From Streptomyces luteogriseus (GTDB lineage: Bacteria; Actinomycetota; Actinomycetes; Streptomycetales; Streptomycetaceae): a stretch of DNA of 64,000 bases. Numbering within the stretch: the stretch's first letter is position 1; each line of letters begins with the position of its first letter. The position numbers were made by a program, and so were the translations under genes. Below, one piece after another: positions 16,646 through 25,648 of this stretch. The stretch covers positions 2,170,001 to 2,234,000 of the forward strand of contig NZ_JACHMS010000001.1 of NCBI RefSeq assembly GCF_014205055.1, written 5' to 3'. Below the pieces are notes generated by a model. It saw only the letters and a list, made by a program, of their open reading frames with translations. It was not told where the DNA came from and did not search any database.

Positions 16646-17614
16646 TCAGTGCCCGTCGCCGTGCTGACCGCCGTGTCCGCGGTCGGGCGGATGCCCCTCG
16701 TGACGGCCCAGCGGGTCTCTGGTGATCTCGCCCATCTCCAGGGCGTCCACCGGACGTTCCAGGGTGGGGAGCGCCTCCAGGGCCTCCCAGGGCACCTGGA
16801 TCTTGCGCAGGTCGCCGCGGATCCGGCCGGCGAGCTTTCTCGTCTCACCCCGGTTCATGACCGCCCCCACGGCGGCTCCCACCATGAACGGCATCAGGTT
16901 CGGCATGTTGCGGAGCGTGCGTTTCATGATCCGCTGCCGTAGCTCGCGCTTCATGCGGCTGTTCAGCGCCGTGCTCAGCGTCGACGGCTTGGTCGCGTCG
17001 ATGCCGCGCTCCCCCGACCACGAGTCGAGGTACGCGGTGCTGCGCTGCTTGAGGTTGCCGGGCGGGCGTACGCCGTAGACCTCGTGGAGTTCGGCGATCA
17101 GCTTCAGCTCGATCGCCGCGACGCCGGTGACCTCGGCGGCCAGCTCCGTCGGCATCGCCGGGGGTACGGGGAGCATCGCGGCCGCGCCGACGCCCGCGCC
17201 GACCGTCGCCGTCGCCTTCGCGGCGCCCGCCACGAGTTTGTCCGCGAGCTCCTCGGGCCCGAGGCCCGGGAACTGCCTGCGCAGCGTCGCCAGGTCCCGT
17301 ACGGGGACGCGCGGGGCCAGCTCGATGATCCGGTCGGCGAGGTAGGCGAGTCCGGCCCGGGCCCGGTCGCTGCCCTTGCGGGCGCCTTCCCTGGCCCGCT
17401 CCCGGATCGTCCCCGCCCGCCGTCTTGCGACGGGTGCGGGGACATCCATGGACGCCGGGAGGTCACCCCGCTCTGCCGCTTCGAGCGAGGCCGCCCCCGT
17501 ACCGGTCGAGCCTCGCTCGTCGTCACGCGCGCCGTACTGCGGGCCGTCCGTCGGCCCTTCGTCCGCTTTCCGCTTGGAGAAGCGGCGCTTCCAGGGAGGG
17601 GTCGAGCCAGTCAC
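16646..17614 (-). CDS. Conserved hypothetical protein with hydrophobic segments
   Basis: Protein of 322 residues. A disordered, charged N-terminus (to about 75) is followed by a helical region and two hydrophobic stretches, VGAGVGAAAMLPVPPAMPTE (about 140) and MPFMVGAAVGAVM (about 265). The layout recalls EcsC-type proteins but I cannot confirm this. The C-terminus is rich in His and Gly. GTG 17614 has GAGGACGG upstream and lies 13 bases after the stop of the DUF4193 gene, so the two are co-transcribed. Function unknown. Confidence 0.65.
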   Translation of the reverse strand: MTGSTPPWKRRFSKRKADEGPTDGPQYGARDDERGSTGTGAASLEAAERGDLPASMDVPAPVARRRAGTIRERAREGARKGSDRARAGLAYLADRIIELAPRVPVRDLATLRRQFPGLGPEELADKLVAGAAKATATVGAGVGAAAMLPVPPAMPTELAAEVTGVAAIELKLIAELHEVYGVRPPGNLKQRSTAYLDSWSGERGIDATKPSTLSTALNSRMKRELRQRIMKRTLRNMPNLMPFMVGAAVGAVMNRGETRKLAGRIRGDLRKIQVPWEALEALPTLERPVDALEMGEITRDPLGRHEGHPPDRGHGGQHGDGH

Positions 17615-17627
17615 GGCCGACCCGTCC

Positions 17628-17924
17628 TCAGTCGCAGTCGCGGCAGATCGGCTGACCGTTCTTCTCCCGGGCCAGCTGGCTGCGGTGGTGGACCAGGAAG
17701 CAGCTCATGCAGGTGAACTCGTCCTGCTGCTTCGGGAGCACCCGGACGGCCAGCTCCTCGTTCGAGAGGTCGGCTCCGGGCAGCTCGAGGCCCTCTGCGG
17801 CTTCGAACTCGTCGACGTCCACGGCGGAGGCCGACTTGTCGTTCCTCCGAGCCTTCAGCTCTTCGAGACTGTCCGAGTCGACGTCGTCGTCGGTCTTGCG
17901 TGGAGTGTCGTAATCGGTTGCCAT
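17628..17924 (-). CDS. DUF4193 family zinc-ribbon protein
   Basis: Protein of 98 residues. The N-terminal half is acidic and charged; the C-terminal half holds CMSC and CRDC pairs spaced as a zinc ribbon (FTCMSCFLVHHRSQLA, then PICRDCD at the end). Universal in actinobacteria, function unknown, possibly nucleic-acid or RNA polymerase associated. Good GAGGGGAG ribosome site before ATG 17924. First gene of a two-gene unit. Confidence 0.85.
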   Translation of the reverse strand: MATDYDTPRKTDDDVDSDSLEELKARRNDKSASAVDVDEFEAAEGLELPGADLSNEELAVRVLPKQQDEFTCMSCFLVHHRSQLAREKNGQPICRDCD

Positions 17925-18330
17925 GGTCGCTCTCCCCCTCTGGGTGTCTGCGGTGTCTCCAGCGCACGTAACGCGTGAGAGGCCGGACTTGTGCCCGACC
18001 TGAGGCGGAGATTTTGCCTCACATCAAGGTCTGTTACTCAATCGACACCCAACCGGACTCCTGACGAGTGATCGGCTTGGATGGCGATGGGGACCGTACA
18101 CGGTCCGAATGCTGCACGCCAAAGGCGTCTCACCGTGTACTTCCCGTGATCAAGACCCCCGAAAACCGGGATTTTCCCGGCTTTCCGACAGCGTGCATGA
18201 TCACGGAGAGTAGATGGCCGGAAAGGCGTCCCTGTGATCGATCACACACGGTGCACGCGCGGTGCAGCCTCAGAAATTCCGCGCAAAGCGAACATCCCCG
18301 TTTGCCGCCGAGTTGATCGGCGACATGATC
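17925..18330. other. Intergenic region between DUF4193 gene and cutS
   Basis: About 400 bases without a gene. It must hold the promoter of the DUF4193 gene (minus strand). Several short palindromes are visible (GGGACCGTACACGGTCC, TGATCGATCA), but no motif I can assign. Confidence 0.5.
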
Positions 18331-19578
18331 TCAGATCGGCAGCGTGACGCGCATGACGAGTCCACCTCCCTCACGCGGCTGGGCGTAGATGTGCCCACCG
18401 TGCGCCCGGGCCACGGACCGGACGATGGAGAGCCCGAGCCCGACACCCTTGTCGCTGCCGGTCCGCTCCGTGCGCAGCCGCCGGAACGGTTCGAAGAGAT
18501 TGTCGATCTCGTACGCCGGCACGACCGGGCCCGTGTTGGACACCACCAGGACGGCCTGGCCGTGCTGGACGTCGGTGGTGACCTCGACCCAGCCGCCCTC
18601 GGCGATGTTGTACCGCACGGCGTTCTGCACCAGGTTGAGCGCGATCCGCTCCAGCAGCACGCCGTTGCCCTGGACGACCGCGGGCTTCTGCTCGCCCCGG
18701 ATCAGCACGCCCTTGCTCTCGGCCTCGCCGTGCATCTGGTCCACGGCCTGCTCGGCGACCTCGGCGAGGTCCACCGGTCCGCGCTCGACGATCTGGTTGT
18801 CGCTGCGGGCGAGCAGCAGCAGTCCTTCGACGAGCTGCTCGCTGCGCTCGTTGGTGGCCAGCAGCGTCTTGCCGAGCTGCTGGAGCTCCATGGGCGCGTT
18901 CGGGTCGGACAGATGCACCTCGAGGAGCGTGCGGTTGATCGCCAGGGGCGTTCTCAGCTCGTGCGAGGCGTTGCCGACGAAACGCTGCTGGGCGGTGAAG
19001 GCCCGCTGCAGCCGCTCCAGCATGTCGTCGAAGGTGTCGGCCAGCTCCTTCAGCTCGTCGTCCGGGCCGTCCAGCTCGATCCGGCGGGAGAGGTCCGAGC
19101 CCGCCACCGCGCGGGCGGTACGGGTGATCCGGCCCAGCGGGGAGAGCACGCGCCCGGCCATGGCGTAGCCGAAGGCGAAGGCGATGACCGCCAGGCCCAG
19201 CAGGGCCAGGAGCGAACGGCTGAGCAGGTTGTCGAGTGCGACATGACGCTGGTCGTCGATGCACTTGCTGATCGCCGCGTTGAATTCGGTGAGCGTCGGA
19301 CTGGCGGAGTTGACGGCGGGGCAGCGATCACTGGCCACCTTGATCTCCGTGCCGCCGACGATCTTGAAGAGCGGCTCGTTCCCGGTGTTGAGCGCCTGCG
19401 CGGCCAGCAGGTAGATGATCGACAGCAGCAGGATGCCTGCGATCAGGAACATGCCGCCGTAGAGCAGCGTGAGCCGTATGCGGATGGTCGGGCGCAGCCA
19501 CGGGAACGGCGGCACGGGCCTTCGGGGGTCCCAGGTGGGCTTGGGGGGCGCCTGCGGGGGCGCGGGTGTCGTTGCCAC
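18331..19578 (-). CDS. cutS: Sensor histidine kinase CutS
   Basis: Protein of 415 residues, matching the known length of CutS. One membrane helix (about 37-60), an extracytoplasmic loop of about 55 residues with two cysteines (C86, C106), a second helix (about 120-140), HAMP (about 145-195), HisKA with VGNASHELRTPLA (His206), and HATPase with LNLVQNAVRYN and DKGVGLGLSIVRSVARAHGG. It phosphorylates CutR. The GTG start is seven bases after the cutR stop, so it is the second gene of the operon. The paired sensor-domain cysteines suggest disulphide-based sensing. Confidence 0.9.
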   Translation of the reverse strand: MATTPAPPQAPPKPTWDPRRPVPPFPWLRPTIRIRLTLLYGGMFLIAGILLLSIIYLLAAQALNTGNEPLFKIVGGTEIKVASDRCPAVNSASPTLTEFNAAISKCIDDQRHVALDNLLSRSLLALLGLAVIAFAFGYAMAGRVLSPLGRITRTARAVAGSDLSRRIELDGPDDELKELADTFDDMLERLQRAFTAQQRFVGNASHELRTPLAINRTLLEVHLSDPNAPMELQQLGKTLLATNERSEQLVEGLLLLARSDNQIVERGPVDLAEVAEQAVDQMHGEAESKGVLIRGEQKPAVVQGNGVLLERIALNLVQNAVRYNIAEGGWVEVTTDVQHGQAVLVVSNTGPVVPAYEIDNLFEPFRRLRTERTGSDKGVGLGLSIVRSVARAHGGHIYAQPREGGGLVMRVTLPI

Positions 19579-19584
19579 GGGGTA

Positions 19585-20238
19585 TCAGATCCGGTAGCCG
19601 GAGCCGGGGACGGTGACGATCACCGGCGGCTCGCCCAGCTTGCGGCGCAGGGTCATGACCGTCACGCGCACGACGTTCGTGAACGGGTCGGTGTTCTCGT
19701 CCCAGGCCTTCTCCAGGAGCTGCTCCGCGGAGACGACGGCGCCCTCGCTGCGCATCAGCACCTCCAGGACCGCGAACTCCTTGGGGGCGAGCTGGACCTC
19801 CTTGCCGTCGCGGAAGACTTCGCGGCGGTTGGGGTCGAGCTTGATCCCGGCCCGTTCCAGGACGGGCGGCAGGGGCACGCTGGTGCGGCGGCCGAGGGCG
19901 CGTACGCGGGCGATGAGCTCGCTGAAGGCGAACGGCTTGGGCAGGTAGTCGTCGGCGCCGATCTCCAGGCCCTCGACCCGGTCGCTGACGTCGCCGGACG
20001 CCGTCAGCATCAGCACGCGCGTCGGCATGCCCAGTTCGACGATCTTGCGGCAGACGTCGTCGCCGTGCACGAGCGGGAGGTCGCGGTCGAGGACGACCAC
20101 GTCGTAGTCGTTGACGCCGATGCGCTCCAGGGCGGCCGCGCCGTCGTACACGACGTCGACGGCCATGGCCTCCCGGCGCAGTCCGGTGGCCACCGCATCG
20201 GCGAGCAGTTGCTCGTCCTCGACGACGAGTACGCGCAC
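19585..20238 (-). CDS. cutR: Response regulator CutR
   Basis: Protein of 217 residues, OmpR class. Receiver with acidic EDE at the start, phospho-acceptor in VVVLDRDLPLVHGD and Lys in DDYLPKPFAF; winged helix with LAPKEFAVLEVLMRSEGAVV and FTNVVRVTVMTLRRKLG. Length and gene order match cutRS described in S. lividans and S. coelicolor, where the system affects development and antibiotic production. GTG start at 20238. It is transcribed with cutS from the 400-base region to its right. Confidence 0.9.
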   Translation of the reverse strand: MRVLVVEDEQLLADAVATGLRREAMAVDVVYDGAAALERIGVNDYDVVVLDRDLPLVHGDDVCRKIVELGMPTRVLMLTASGDVSDRVEGLEIGADDYLPKPFAFSELIARVRALGRRTSVPLPPVLERAGIKLDPNRREVFRDGKEVQLAPKEFAVLEVLMRSEGAVVSAEQLLEKAWDENTDPFTNVVRVTVMTLRRKLGEPPVIVTVPGSGYRI

Positions 20239-20653
20239 GTTCCTGGTCCTTCCTGATGTCCACCCGCGCGGCCCGTCACCGGGCGCACGCGGGCAGGGGT
20301 GTTCGACGGTGCCTTGGTGTGTTGCCCTCCATCCTGCCCTTTTCGGCCATAAGTCGGAGGTAAGGCGGGTGAGAGGCTCCTGCCCCGGAAGGGAATACGA
20401 GATTTTCTCCTCCGGTTAGGTTTCCACGGAAGGGAGCTGGGGGAGGACGGCTTTACATCCCACGATCACGCTCTGCTGGCGCCGCACCACCATGCGGTGC
20501 GCATCAGTCCGCTTTCCGCAGGGCGGGCGTGGATGTCCGGCTCCGTCGCCGCCCGGCCGAGCGGCGCTGGGCATCCACAGGCGGCGTGATCGTCCCTTCC
20601 GAACGGCACACCCCCGTGCCAACGACCCACGACCCAGGACGAGGGGGCGCAGC
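20239..20653. other. Intergenic region upstream of cutR
   Basis: About 415 bases with no gene that I can support. It serves as the leader of cutRS (minus) and of the small gene at 20654 (plus). No promoter motif is assigned. Confidence 0.5.
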
Positions 20654-20827
20654 ATGGACGCATTCACCGCAGGACTTCTGCAGCGCATAAGGGCGACCGA
20701 GTCCGATCTGTCCCGGGCTCGCGACGAGGGCGACGAGTTCCTCGTCGATGTGGAGCAGGGCGAGCTCGACGACCTGCGCCGGCTCGCTGCCGAGCACGGA
20801 GTGGTGGTCAGCGCGACGAGCGTCTGA
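20654..20827 (+). CDS. Small conserved hypothetical protein
   Basis: Peptide of 57 residues, MDAFTAGLLQRIRATESDLS and on, predicted to be two amphipathic helices rich in Asp/Glu/Arg, ending GVVVSATSV. ATG has a GAGGGGGC site. Acidic helical small proteins of this kind are frequent in Streptomyces; function is unknown. A strong terminator follows 10 bases after the stop, which supports a real transcription unit. Confidence 0.7.
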   Translation: MDAFTAGLLQRIRATESDLSRARDEGDEFLVDVEQGELDDLRRLAAEHGVVVSATSV

Positions 20828-20837
20828 TCAGGCAGGA

Positions 20838-20878
20838 CGAAGCGGGCCCCGGCGAATCCAGCGCCGGGGCCCGCTTCG
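20838..20878. terminator. Strong bidirectional terminator
   Basis: CGAAGCGGGCCCCGGCG and CGCCGGGGCCCGCTTCG form a perfect 17-bp stem with the seven-base loop AATCCAG. It separates the small plus-strand gene from the convergent inositol monophosphatase gene. Confidence 0.85.
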
Positions 20879-20946
20879 TGTTCGCAGGGGCGTGCCCGCT
20901 TCGTGTTCGCAGGGGCGTGCCCGCTTCGTGTTCGCAGGGGCGTGCC
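20872..20946 (+). repeat. 25-bp tandem repeat, three perfect units
   Basis: Unit CGCTTCGTGTTCGCAGGGGC followed by GTGCC, three identical copies in tandem plus a degenerate fourth up to about 20960. It starts inside the right arm of the terminator and seems to have grown by slippage from that arm. No coding role. Confidence 0.9.
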
Positions 20947-20997
20947 CACCTCGTGTCCGGCGCGCCGCGGGCCCTCGCCGGGCGGGCGCCGGCCTCC

Positions 20998-21828
20998 TCA
21001 GTCGTGCCAGGCGCCGAAGTCCTCCAGGAGGCGCTGGAGAGGCTCGAAGACGCCGGGGGTACCCGCCACTGCCAGGTCGCCCGAAGGGCGCTCTCCGGGG
21101 CGTCCACCGGTCAGCGCGCCCGCCTCCCGGGCGATGAGGTCCCCCGCGGCGAGGTCCCAGGGGTGCAGACCACGCTCGTAGTAGCCGTCGAGGCGGCCCG
21201 CGGCCACGTCGCACAGGTCGACCGCGGCCGAGCCGCCGCGCCGGATGTCGCGCAGCAGCGGGATCAGCCGCTGGGCCACATCCGCCTGGTGGGCGCGGAC
21301 GTCGGCGACGTAGTTGAAGCCCGTCGAGACCAGCGCGTGGTCCAGCGGCGGCGCGGGGCGGCAGGCCAGGCTGCGCTCGCCGTCCCAGGCACCGGTGGCC
21401 CAGGCACCGGTGGCCCAGGCGCCCCGGCCGCGCACGGCGTGGAAGGTCTCACCGCGCATCGGGGCCGCGACGACTCCGACGACGGTCTCGCCGTCCTGCT
21501 CGGCGGCGATGGAGACGGCCCAGGTGGGCAGCCCGTACAGGTAGTTCACCGTGCCGTCGAGCGGGTCGATCACCCAGCGGACACCGCTCGTGCCCTCTGT
21601 GGCGGCGCCCTCCTCACCGAGGATGCCGTCGTCCGGGCGGTGCTCGGCGATCAGGCCCGTGATCAGCTTCTCCGCCGCGATGTCCATCTCGGTGACGACG
21701 TCGATGGGGCTGGACTTGGTCGCGGCGACCGCGAGATCGGCCGGGCGCCCGTCCCGCAGCAGCGTGCCGGCGCGGCGCGCGGCCTCCTGGGCGAGTGCGA
21801 GCAGGTCGGTGTGCAGGGGGTCGGTCAC
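20998..21828 (-). CDS. Inositol monophosphatase family protein
   Basis: Protein of 276 residues. The metal-binding motifs are in order: GEEGA (Glu), WVIDPLDGTVNY (motif A with two Asp), and HPWDLAAGDLIAREAGA (motif B with Asp). It hydrolyses inositol-1-phosphate or a similar sugar or nucleotide phosphate with Mg2+. A micro-duplication in the gene gives WATGAWATGAW in a surface loop. GTG 21828 follows GAGGAG. It is immediately downstream of the ferrochelatase gene (8-base gap) on the same strand. Confidence 0.85.
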   Translation of the reverse strand: MTDPLHTDLLALAQEAARRAGTLLRDGRPADLAVAATKSSPIDVVTEMDIAAEKLITGLIAEHRPDDGILGEEGAATEGTSGVRWVIDPLDGTVNYLYGLPTWAVSIAAEQDGETVVGVVAAPMRGETFHAVRGRGAWATGAWATGAWDGERSLACRPAPPLDHALVSTGFNYVADVRAHQADVAQRLIPLLRDIRRGGSAAVDLCDVAAGRLDGYYERGLHPWDLAAGDLIAREAGALTGGRPGERPSGDLAVAGTPGVFEPLQRLLEDFGAWHD

Positions 21829-21836
21829 GGGGCTCC

Positions 21837-22964
21837 TCACGCGTAGGTGCTGTCGGCGCCCGCGGCGACGGGCCGGGGGGCGCGGGCCGGGCAGCAGCCG
21901 ACCGGGCAGAGGTTGTGGCTCGCCCCGAGGGCGCCGAGGGCGCACGGCGTGACGTCCTGCCCGCGCTCGACCGCGGCACGCTCCACGGCGAGCTCGCGGA
22001 TCGCGGCGGCGAACCTCGGGTCGGCGCCGACGGTGGCCGAGCGCCGCATCGGCAGCCCGAGCTCCTCGGCCCGGGCCTTGGCCTCCGTGTCGAGGTCGTA
22101 GAGGACCTCCATGTGGTCGGAGACGAAGCCGATGGGGGCGATGACGACGGCCGGGGCGCCGGCCGCGTGCCGCTCGTCGAGGTGGTCGCAGATGTCGGGC
22201 TCCAGCCACGGGATGTGCGGGGCGCCGGAGCGGGACTGGTAGACGAGCTGCCAGGGGTGGTCGACGCCGGTGCGTTCCCGCACGGCGTCGGCGATCTGCT
22301 GCGCCACGTCAAGGTGCTGCTTCACGTACGCGCCGCCGTCGCCGTGCTCCTCGACCGGGCCGGAGGTGTCGGCGGAGGCCGTCGGGATCGAGTGCGTCGA
22401 GAAGGCGAGGTGCGCCCCGTCCCGGACGTCCTCGGGAAGCTCGGCGAGGGACCGGAGCACCCCGTCGATCATGGGCTCCAGGAAGCCCGGGTGGTTGAAG
22501 TAGTGCCGCAGCTTGTCGACCTTCGGCAGCTCCAGGCCTTCCGCCTCCAGGGCCGCGAGCGCGTCGGCGAGGTTCTCGCGGTACTGGCGGCAGCCCGAGT
22601 ACGAGGCGTAGGCGCTGGTGGCGAGGACCAGGATGCGGCGGCGGCCGTCGCGGACCATCTCGCGCAGCGTGTCCGTCAGGTACGGCGCCCAGTTGCGGTT
22701 GCCCCAGTAGACCGGCAGGTCCAGGCCGTGCTCGGCGAAGTCCTTGCGCAGGGCGTCCAGCAGGGCGCGGTTCTGGTCGTTGATCGGGCTGACCCCGCCG
22801 AAGAGGAAGTAGTGCTGCCCGACTTCCTTGAGGCGTTCCTTGGGGATGCCGCGCCCACGCGTCACGTTCTCCAGGAACGGGACCACGTCGTCCGGGCCTT
22901 CCGGGCCGCCGAACGAGAGCAGGAGCAGGGCGTCGTAGGGGCTGACATCGCGCGCGTCTGGCAT
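21837..22964 (-). CDS. hemH: Coproporphyrin/protoporphyrin ferrochelatase
   Basis: Protein of 375 residues inserting Fe2+ into the porphyrin at the end of haem synthesis; in monoderm bacteria the substrate is coproporphyrin III (enzyme also called CpfC). [20 protein letters not shown] opens the family; the metal-binding His is in FSTHSIP and the acidic partner in [11 protein letters not shown]. The C-terminal extension NLCPVGCCP carries the cysteines that ligate a [2Fe-2S] cluster in actinobacterial members. ATG 22964. Forms a unit with the inositol monophosphatase gene. Confidence 0.92.
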   Translation of the reverse strand: MPDARDVSPYDALLLLSFGGPEGPDDVVPFLENVTRGRGIPKERLKEVGQHYFLFGGVSPINDQNRALLDALRKDFAEHGLDLPVYWGNRNWAPYLTDTLREMVRDGRRRILVLATSAYASYSGCRQYRENLADALAALEAEGLELPKVDKLRHYFNHPGFLEPMIDGVLRSLAELPEDVRDGAHLAFSTHSIPTASADTSGPVEEHGDGGAYVKQHLDVAQQIADAVRERTGVDHPWQLVYQSRSGAPHIPWLEPDICDHLDERHAAGAPAVVIAPIGFVSDHMEVLYDLDTEAKARAEELGLPMRRSATVGADPRFAAAIRELAVERAAVERGQDVTPCALGALGASHNLCPVGCCPARAPRPVAAGADSTYA

Positions 22965-23081
22965 GAGTCGATCCTGCCACCCTGCACCGACAGCCGGGAA
23001 ACGGCGGGGGACACCAGCGCGGCAGGCAGGCCGGGGGCGCCGCGGGGCTGCTCCGACGGGTGCATCGGGGCGTCCCGGCCC

Positions 23082-23112
23082 GTAAGCTGTGTCGACTGCG
23101 TTCGCAGCTTAC
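23082..23112. promoter_or_regulatory. Inverted repeat upstream of MFS gene
   Basis: GTAAGCTG and CAGCTTAC separated by 15 bases, centred about 35 bases before the MFS start. A position and spacing suited to an operator of a TetR or MarR type regulator, but no such regulator gene is adjacent. Confidence 0.35.
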
Positions 23113-23130
23113 TGAGCTCTCGGAGACCCC

Positions 23131-24369
23131 GTGCCCAGCCCCTACCGCGCCCTGTTCGCAGCCCCCGGCTCCAAGGGTTTCTCCGCTGCGGGCTTCCTCG
23201 GTCGGATCCCGGTGTCGATGATGGGCATCGGCGTGATCACGATGGTCTCCCAGCTCACCGGGAGGTACGGCCTGGCCGGTGCCCTGTCGGCCACCGTCGC
23301 GCTGTCCGCCGCGGTGGCCGGACCTCAGGTCTCGCGGCTTGTCGACCAGTACGGGCAGCGGCGCGCGCTGCGCCCGGCGACGCTGATCTCCCTGGCCGCG
23401 GCGGCCCTGCTGCTGTGCGCGGCGCACTACGGCTGGCCGGACTGGGTGCTGTTCGTGGCGTGCGTGGGCATCGGCTGCGTGCCGAGCGTCGGCGCGATGA
23501 TCCGGGCCCGCTGGGCGGCCCTGTACCGGGGGACGCCGCAGTTGCACACCGCGTACTCCTTCGAGTCCGTGGTGGACGAGGTGTGCTTCATCTTCGGGCC
23601 GATCATCTCCATCGGCCTGTCCACGGCCTGGTTCCCGGAGGCCGGTCCGCTGCTCGCCGCCTGCTTCCTGGCCGTCGGCGTGTTCTGGCTGACCTCGCAG
23701 CGCGCCACCGAACCCGAGCCGCACCCGCGTGAACGCAAGGGCGGCGGCAGCGCGCTGCGCGCGCCGGGGCTCCAGGTCCTGGTCGCCACCTTCGTCGCCA
23801 CCGGGGCGATCTTCGGGGCCGTCGACGTGGTCACCGTGGCCTTCGCCGACGAGCAGGGGCACAAGGCCGCGGCGAGCATCGTCCTCGCGGTGTACGCGGC
23901 GGGTTCCTGTGCGGCGGGCATGGTCTTCGGGCTGCTGCACTTCGCCGGGGCGCCGGAACGACGGTGGCTGCTGGGCGTATGTGCCATGGCCGTGAGTATG
24001 ATCCCCCTCCTACTGGTCGGAAACTTGCCGTTTCTGGCCGTGGCGCTGTTCGTTGCGGGTCTGTCCATCGCTCCGACGATGATCACGACGATGTCCCTCA
24101 TCGAAGAGCACGTACCACGCGCGCAGCTCACCGAAGGTATGACCTGGGTGAGCACCGGGCTCACGGCGGGAGTCGCACTCGGCTCCTCCACGGCCGGCTG
24201 GGTGATCGACGCGGCCGGGGCGCGTGCCGGGTACGGGGTTCCGGCGGTGGCCGGGGCCGTCGCGGTCGCGGTGGGTTTCCTCGGGTTCCGCCGGCTCAAG
24301 CGACCGGCACCGGGTCGGGGAGGCTCCGTTGAGCAGCACAGCGAACGGAAAGAACGGCACGTGGCGTAA
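23131..24369 (+). CDS. MFS transporter
   Basis: Protein of 412 residues with 12 predicted membrane segments; GLAGALSATVALSAAVAGPQ, then the loop motif SRLVDQYGQRRALRP between helices 2 and 3, and a central charged loop EPEPHPRERKGGG between helices 6 and 7. Efflux of a small molecule is likely; substrate unknown. GTG start with a GGAGA site. The 3' end overlaps the next gene by 41 bases. Divergent from hemH, with an inverted repeat in between. Confidence 0.8.
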   Translation: MPSPYRALFAAPGSKGFSAAGFLGRIPVSMMGIGVITMVSQLTGRYGLAGALSATVALSAAVAGPQVSRLVDQYGQRRALRPATLISLAAAALLLCAAHYGWPDWVLFVACVGIGCVPSVGAMIRARWAALYRGTPQLHTAYSFESVVDEVCFIFGPIISIGLSTAWFPEAGPLLAACFLAVGVFWLTSQRATEPEPHPRERKGGGSALRAPGLQVLVATFVATGAIFGAVDVVTVAFADEQGHKAAASIVLAVYAAGSCAAGMVFGLLHFAGAPERRWLLGVCAMAVSMIPLLLVGNLPFLAVALFVAGLSIAPTMITTMSLIEEHVPRAQLTEGMTWVSTGLTAGVALGSSTAGWVIDAAGARAGYGVPAVAGAVAVAVGFLGFRRLKRPAPGRGGSVEQHSERKERHVA

Positions 24370-25648
24370 CTGGGGCGGCAACGTCTCGGCACGTCCCGCG
24401 CGGGAGGTCGCCCCTGCCTCGGTCGACGAGCTGGCCGCCGCCGTGCGGCGGGCCGCCGAGGACGGACTGACGGTGAAGGCCGTCGGTGCCGGGCACTCCT
24501 TCACGTCCATAGCCGCGACGGACGGCGTGTTGATCCGCCCTCAACTGTTGACCGGCATCCGCGACATCGACCGCGAGAACATGACGGTCACGGTGGAGGC
24601 CGGCACCCCGCTCAAGAGGCTCAACATGGCTCTCGCGCGCGAGGGTCTGTCGCTCACGAACATGGGCGACATCATGGAGCAGACGGTCTCCGGGGCCACC
24701 AGCACCGGCACGCACGGCACGGGCCGCGACTCGGGTTCGATCGCCGCGCAGATCAAGGGCCTGGAGTTGGTCACCGCCGACGGCTCGGTGCTGAGCTGTT
24801 CCGAGAAGGAGAACCCGGACGTCTTCGCCGCCGCACGCATCGGCCTCGGCGCCCTGGGCATCGTCACCGCGATCACCTTCGCCGTCGAGCCGATCTTCCT
24901 GCTCACGGCCCGCGAGGAACCGATGCCGTTCGACAAGGTCCTCTCCGACTTCGAGGAACTGTGGGCCGAGAACGAGCACTTCGAGTTCTACTGGTTCCCC
25001 CACACCGGCAGTACCAACACCAAGCGCAACAACCGCAGCGCGGGTCCCGAGAGGCCGGTGCCGCAGCTCAAGAGCTGGATCGAGGACGAGTTCCTCTCCA
25101 ACGGCGTCTTCCAGGTGGCCAACTGGGTGGGCCGCGCGGTGCCCGCAACGATCCCTGCCATCGCCCAGATCTCCAGCAAGGCCCTGTCCGCACGGACCTA
25201 CACGGACATCCCTTACAAGGTCTTCACGTCCCCGCGCCGGGTGCGCTTCGTGGAGATGGAGTACGCCGTTCCGCGCGCGGCCGTCGTCGGGGCGCTGCGC
25301 GAGCTGAAGGCCATGGTCGACCGCTCCGGTCTCAGGGTCAGCTTCCCCGTCGAGGTGCGCACCGCCCCGGCCGACGACATCGCACTGTCCACCGCCTCCG
25401 GCCGGGACAGCGCGTACATCGCCGTCCACATGTTCCAGGGCACGCCCTTCCAGCGGTACTTCACGGCGGCCGAACGCATCTTCACCGCCCACGAGGGCCG
25501 TCCGCACTGGGGCAAGATCCACACACGGGACGCCGAGTACTTCTCCCGGGTGTATCCGCGCTTCGGCGAGTTCACGGCGCTGCGGGATCGTCTCGATCCG
25601 GATCGGCGGTTCCAGAACGACTACTTGCGGAGGGTTCTGGGGGCGTAG
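24329..25648 (+). CDS. D-arabinono-1,4-lactone oxidase-type FAD oxidoreductase
   Basis: Protein of 439 residues of the vanillyl-alcohol oxidase family. The FAD domain has TVKAVGAGHSFTSIA, where the His usually carries covalent FAD, and GATSTGTHGTG. The C-terminal domain ends HWGKIHTRDAEYFSRVYPRF, the ALO signature. It oxidises an aldonolactone or a polyol (xylitol/sorbitol oxidase-like) using oxygen or another acceptor. TTG 24329 is chosen for its GGGGAGG site and because translation gives LSSTANGKNGTWRNWGGN, the normal N-terminus. It overlaps the MFS gene in another frame and is translationally coupled to it. Confidence 0.88.
   Translation: MSSTANGKNGTWRNWGGNVSARPAREVAPASVDELAAAVRRAAEDGLTVKAVGAGHSFTSIAATDGVLIRPQLLTGIRDIDRENMTVTVEAGTPLKRLNMALAREGLSLTNMGDIMEQTVSGATSTGTHGTGRDSGSIAAQIKGLELVTADGSVLSCSEKENPDVFAAARIGLGALGIVTAITFAVEPIFLLTAREEPMPFDKVLSDFEELWAENEHFEFYWFPHTGSTNTKRNNRSAGPERPVPQLKSWIEDEFLSNGVFQVANWVGRAVPATIPAIAQISSKALSARTYTDIPYKVFTSPRRVRFVEMEYAVPRAAVVGALRELKAMVDRSGLRVSFPVEVRTAPADDIALSTASGRDSAYIAVHMFQGTPFQRYFTAAERIFTAHEGRPHWGKIHTRDAEYFSRVYPRFGEFTALRDRLDPDRRFQNDYLRRVLGA

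Noticed and set aside
20872..20960. CRISPR-like array
   Set aside because: The units are directly abutting with no spacers; it is a simple tandem repeat.
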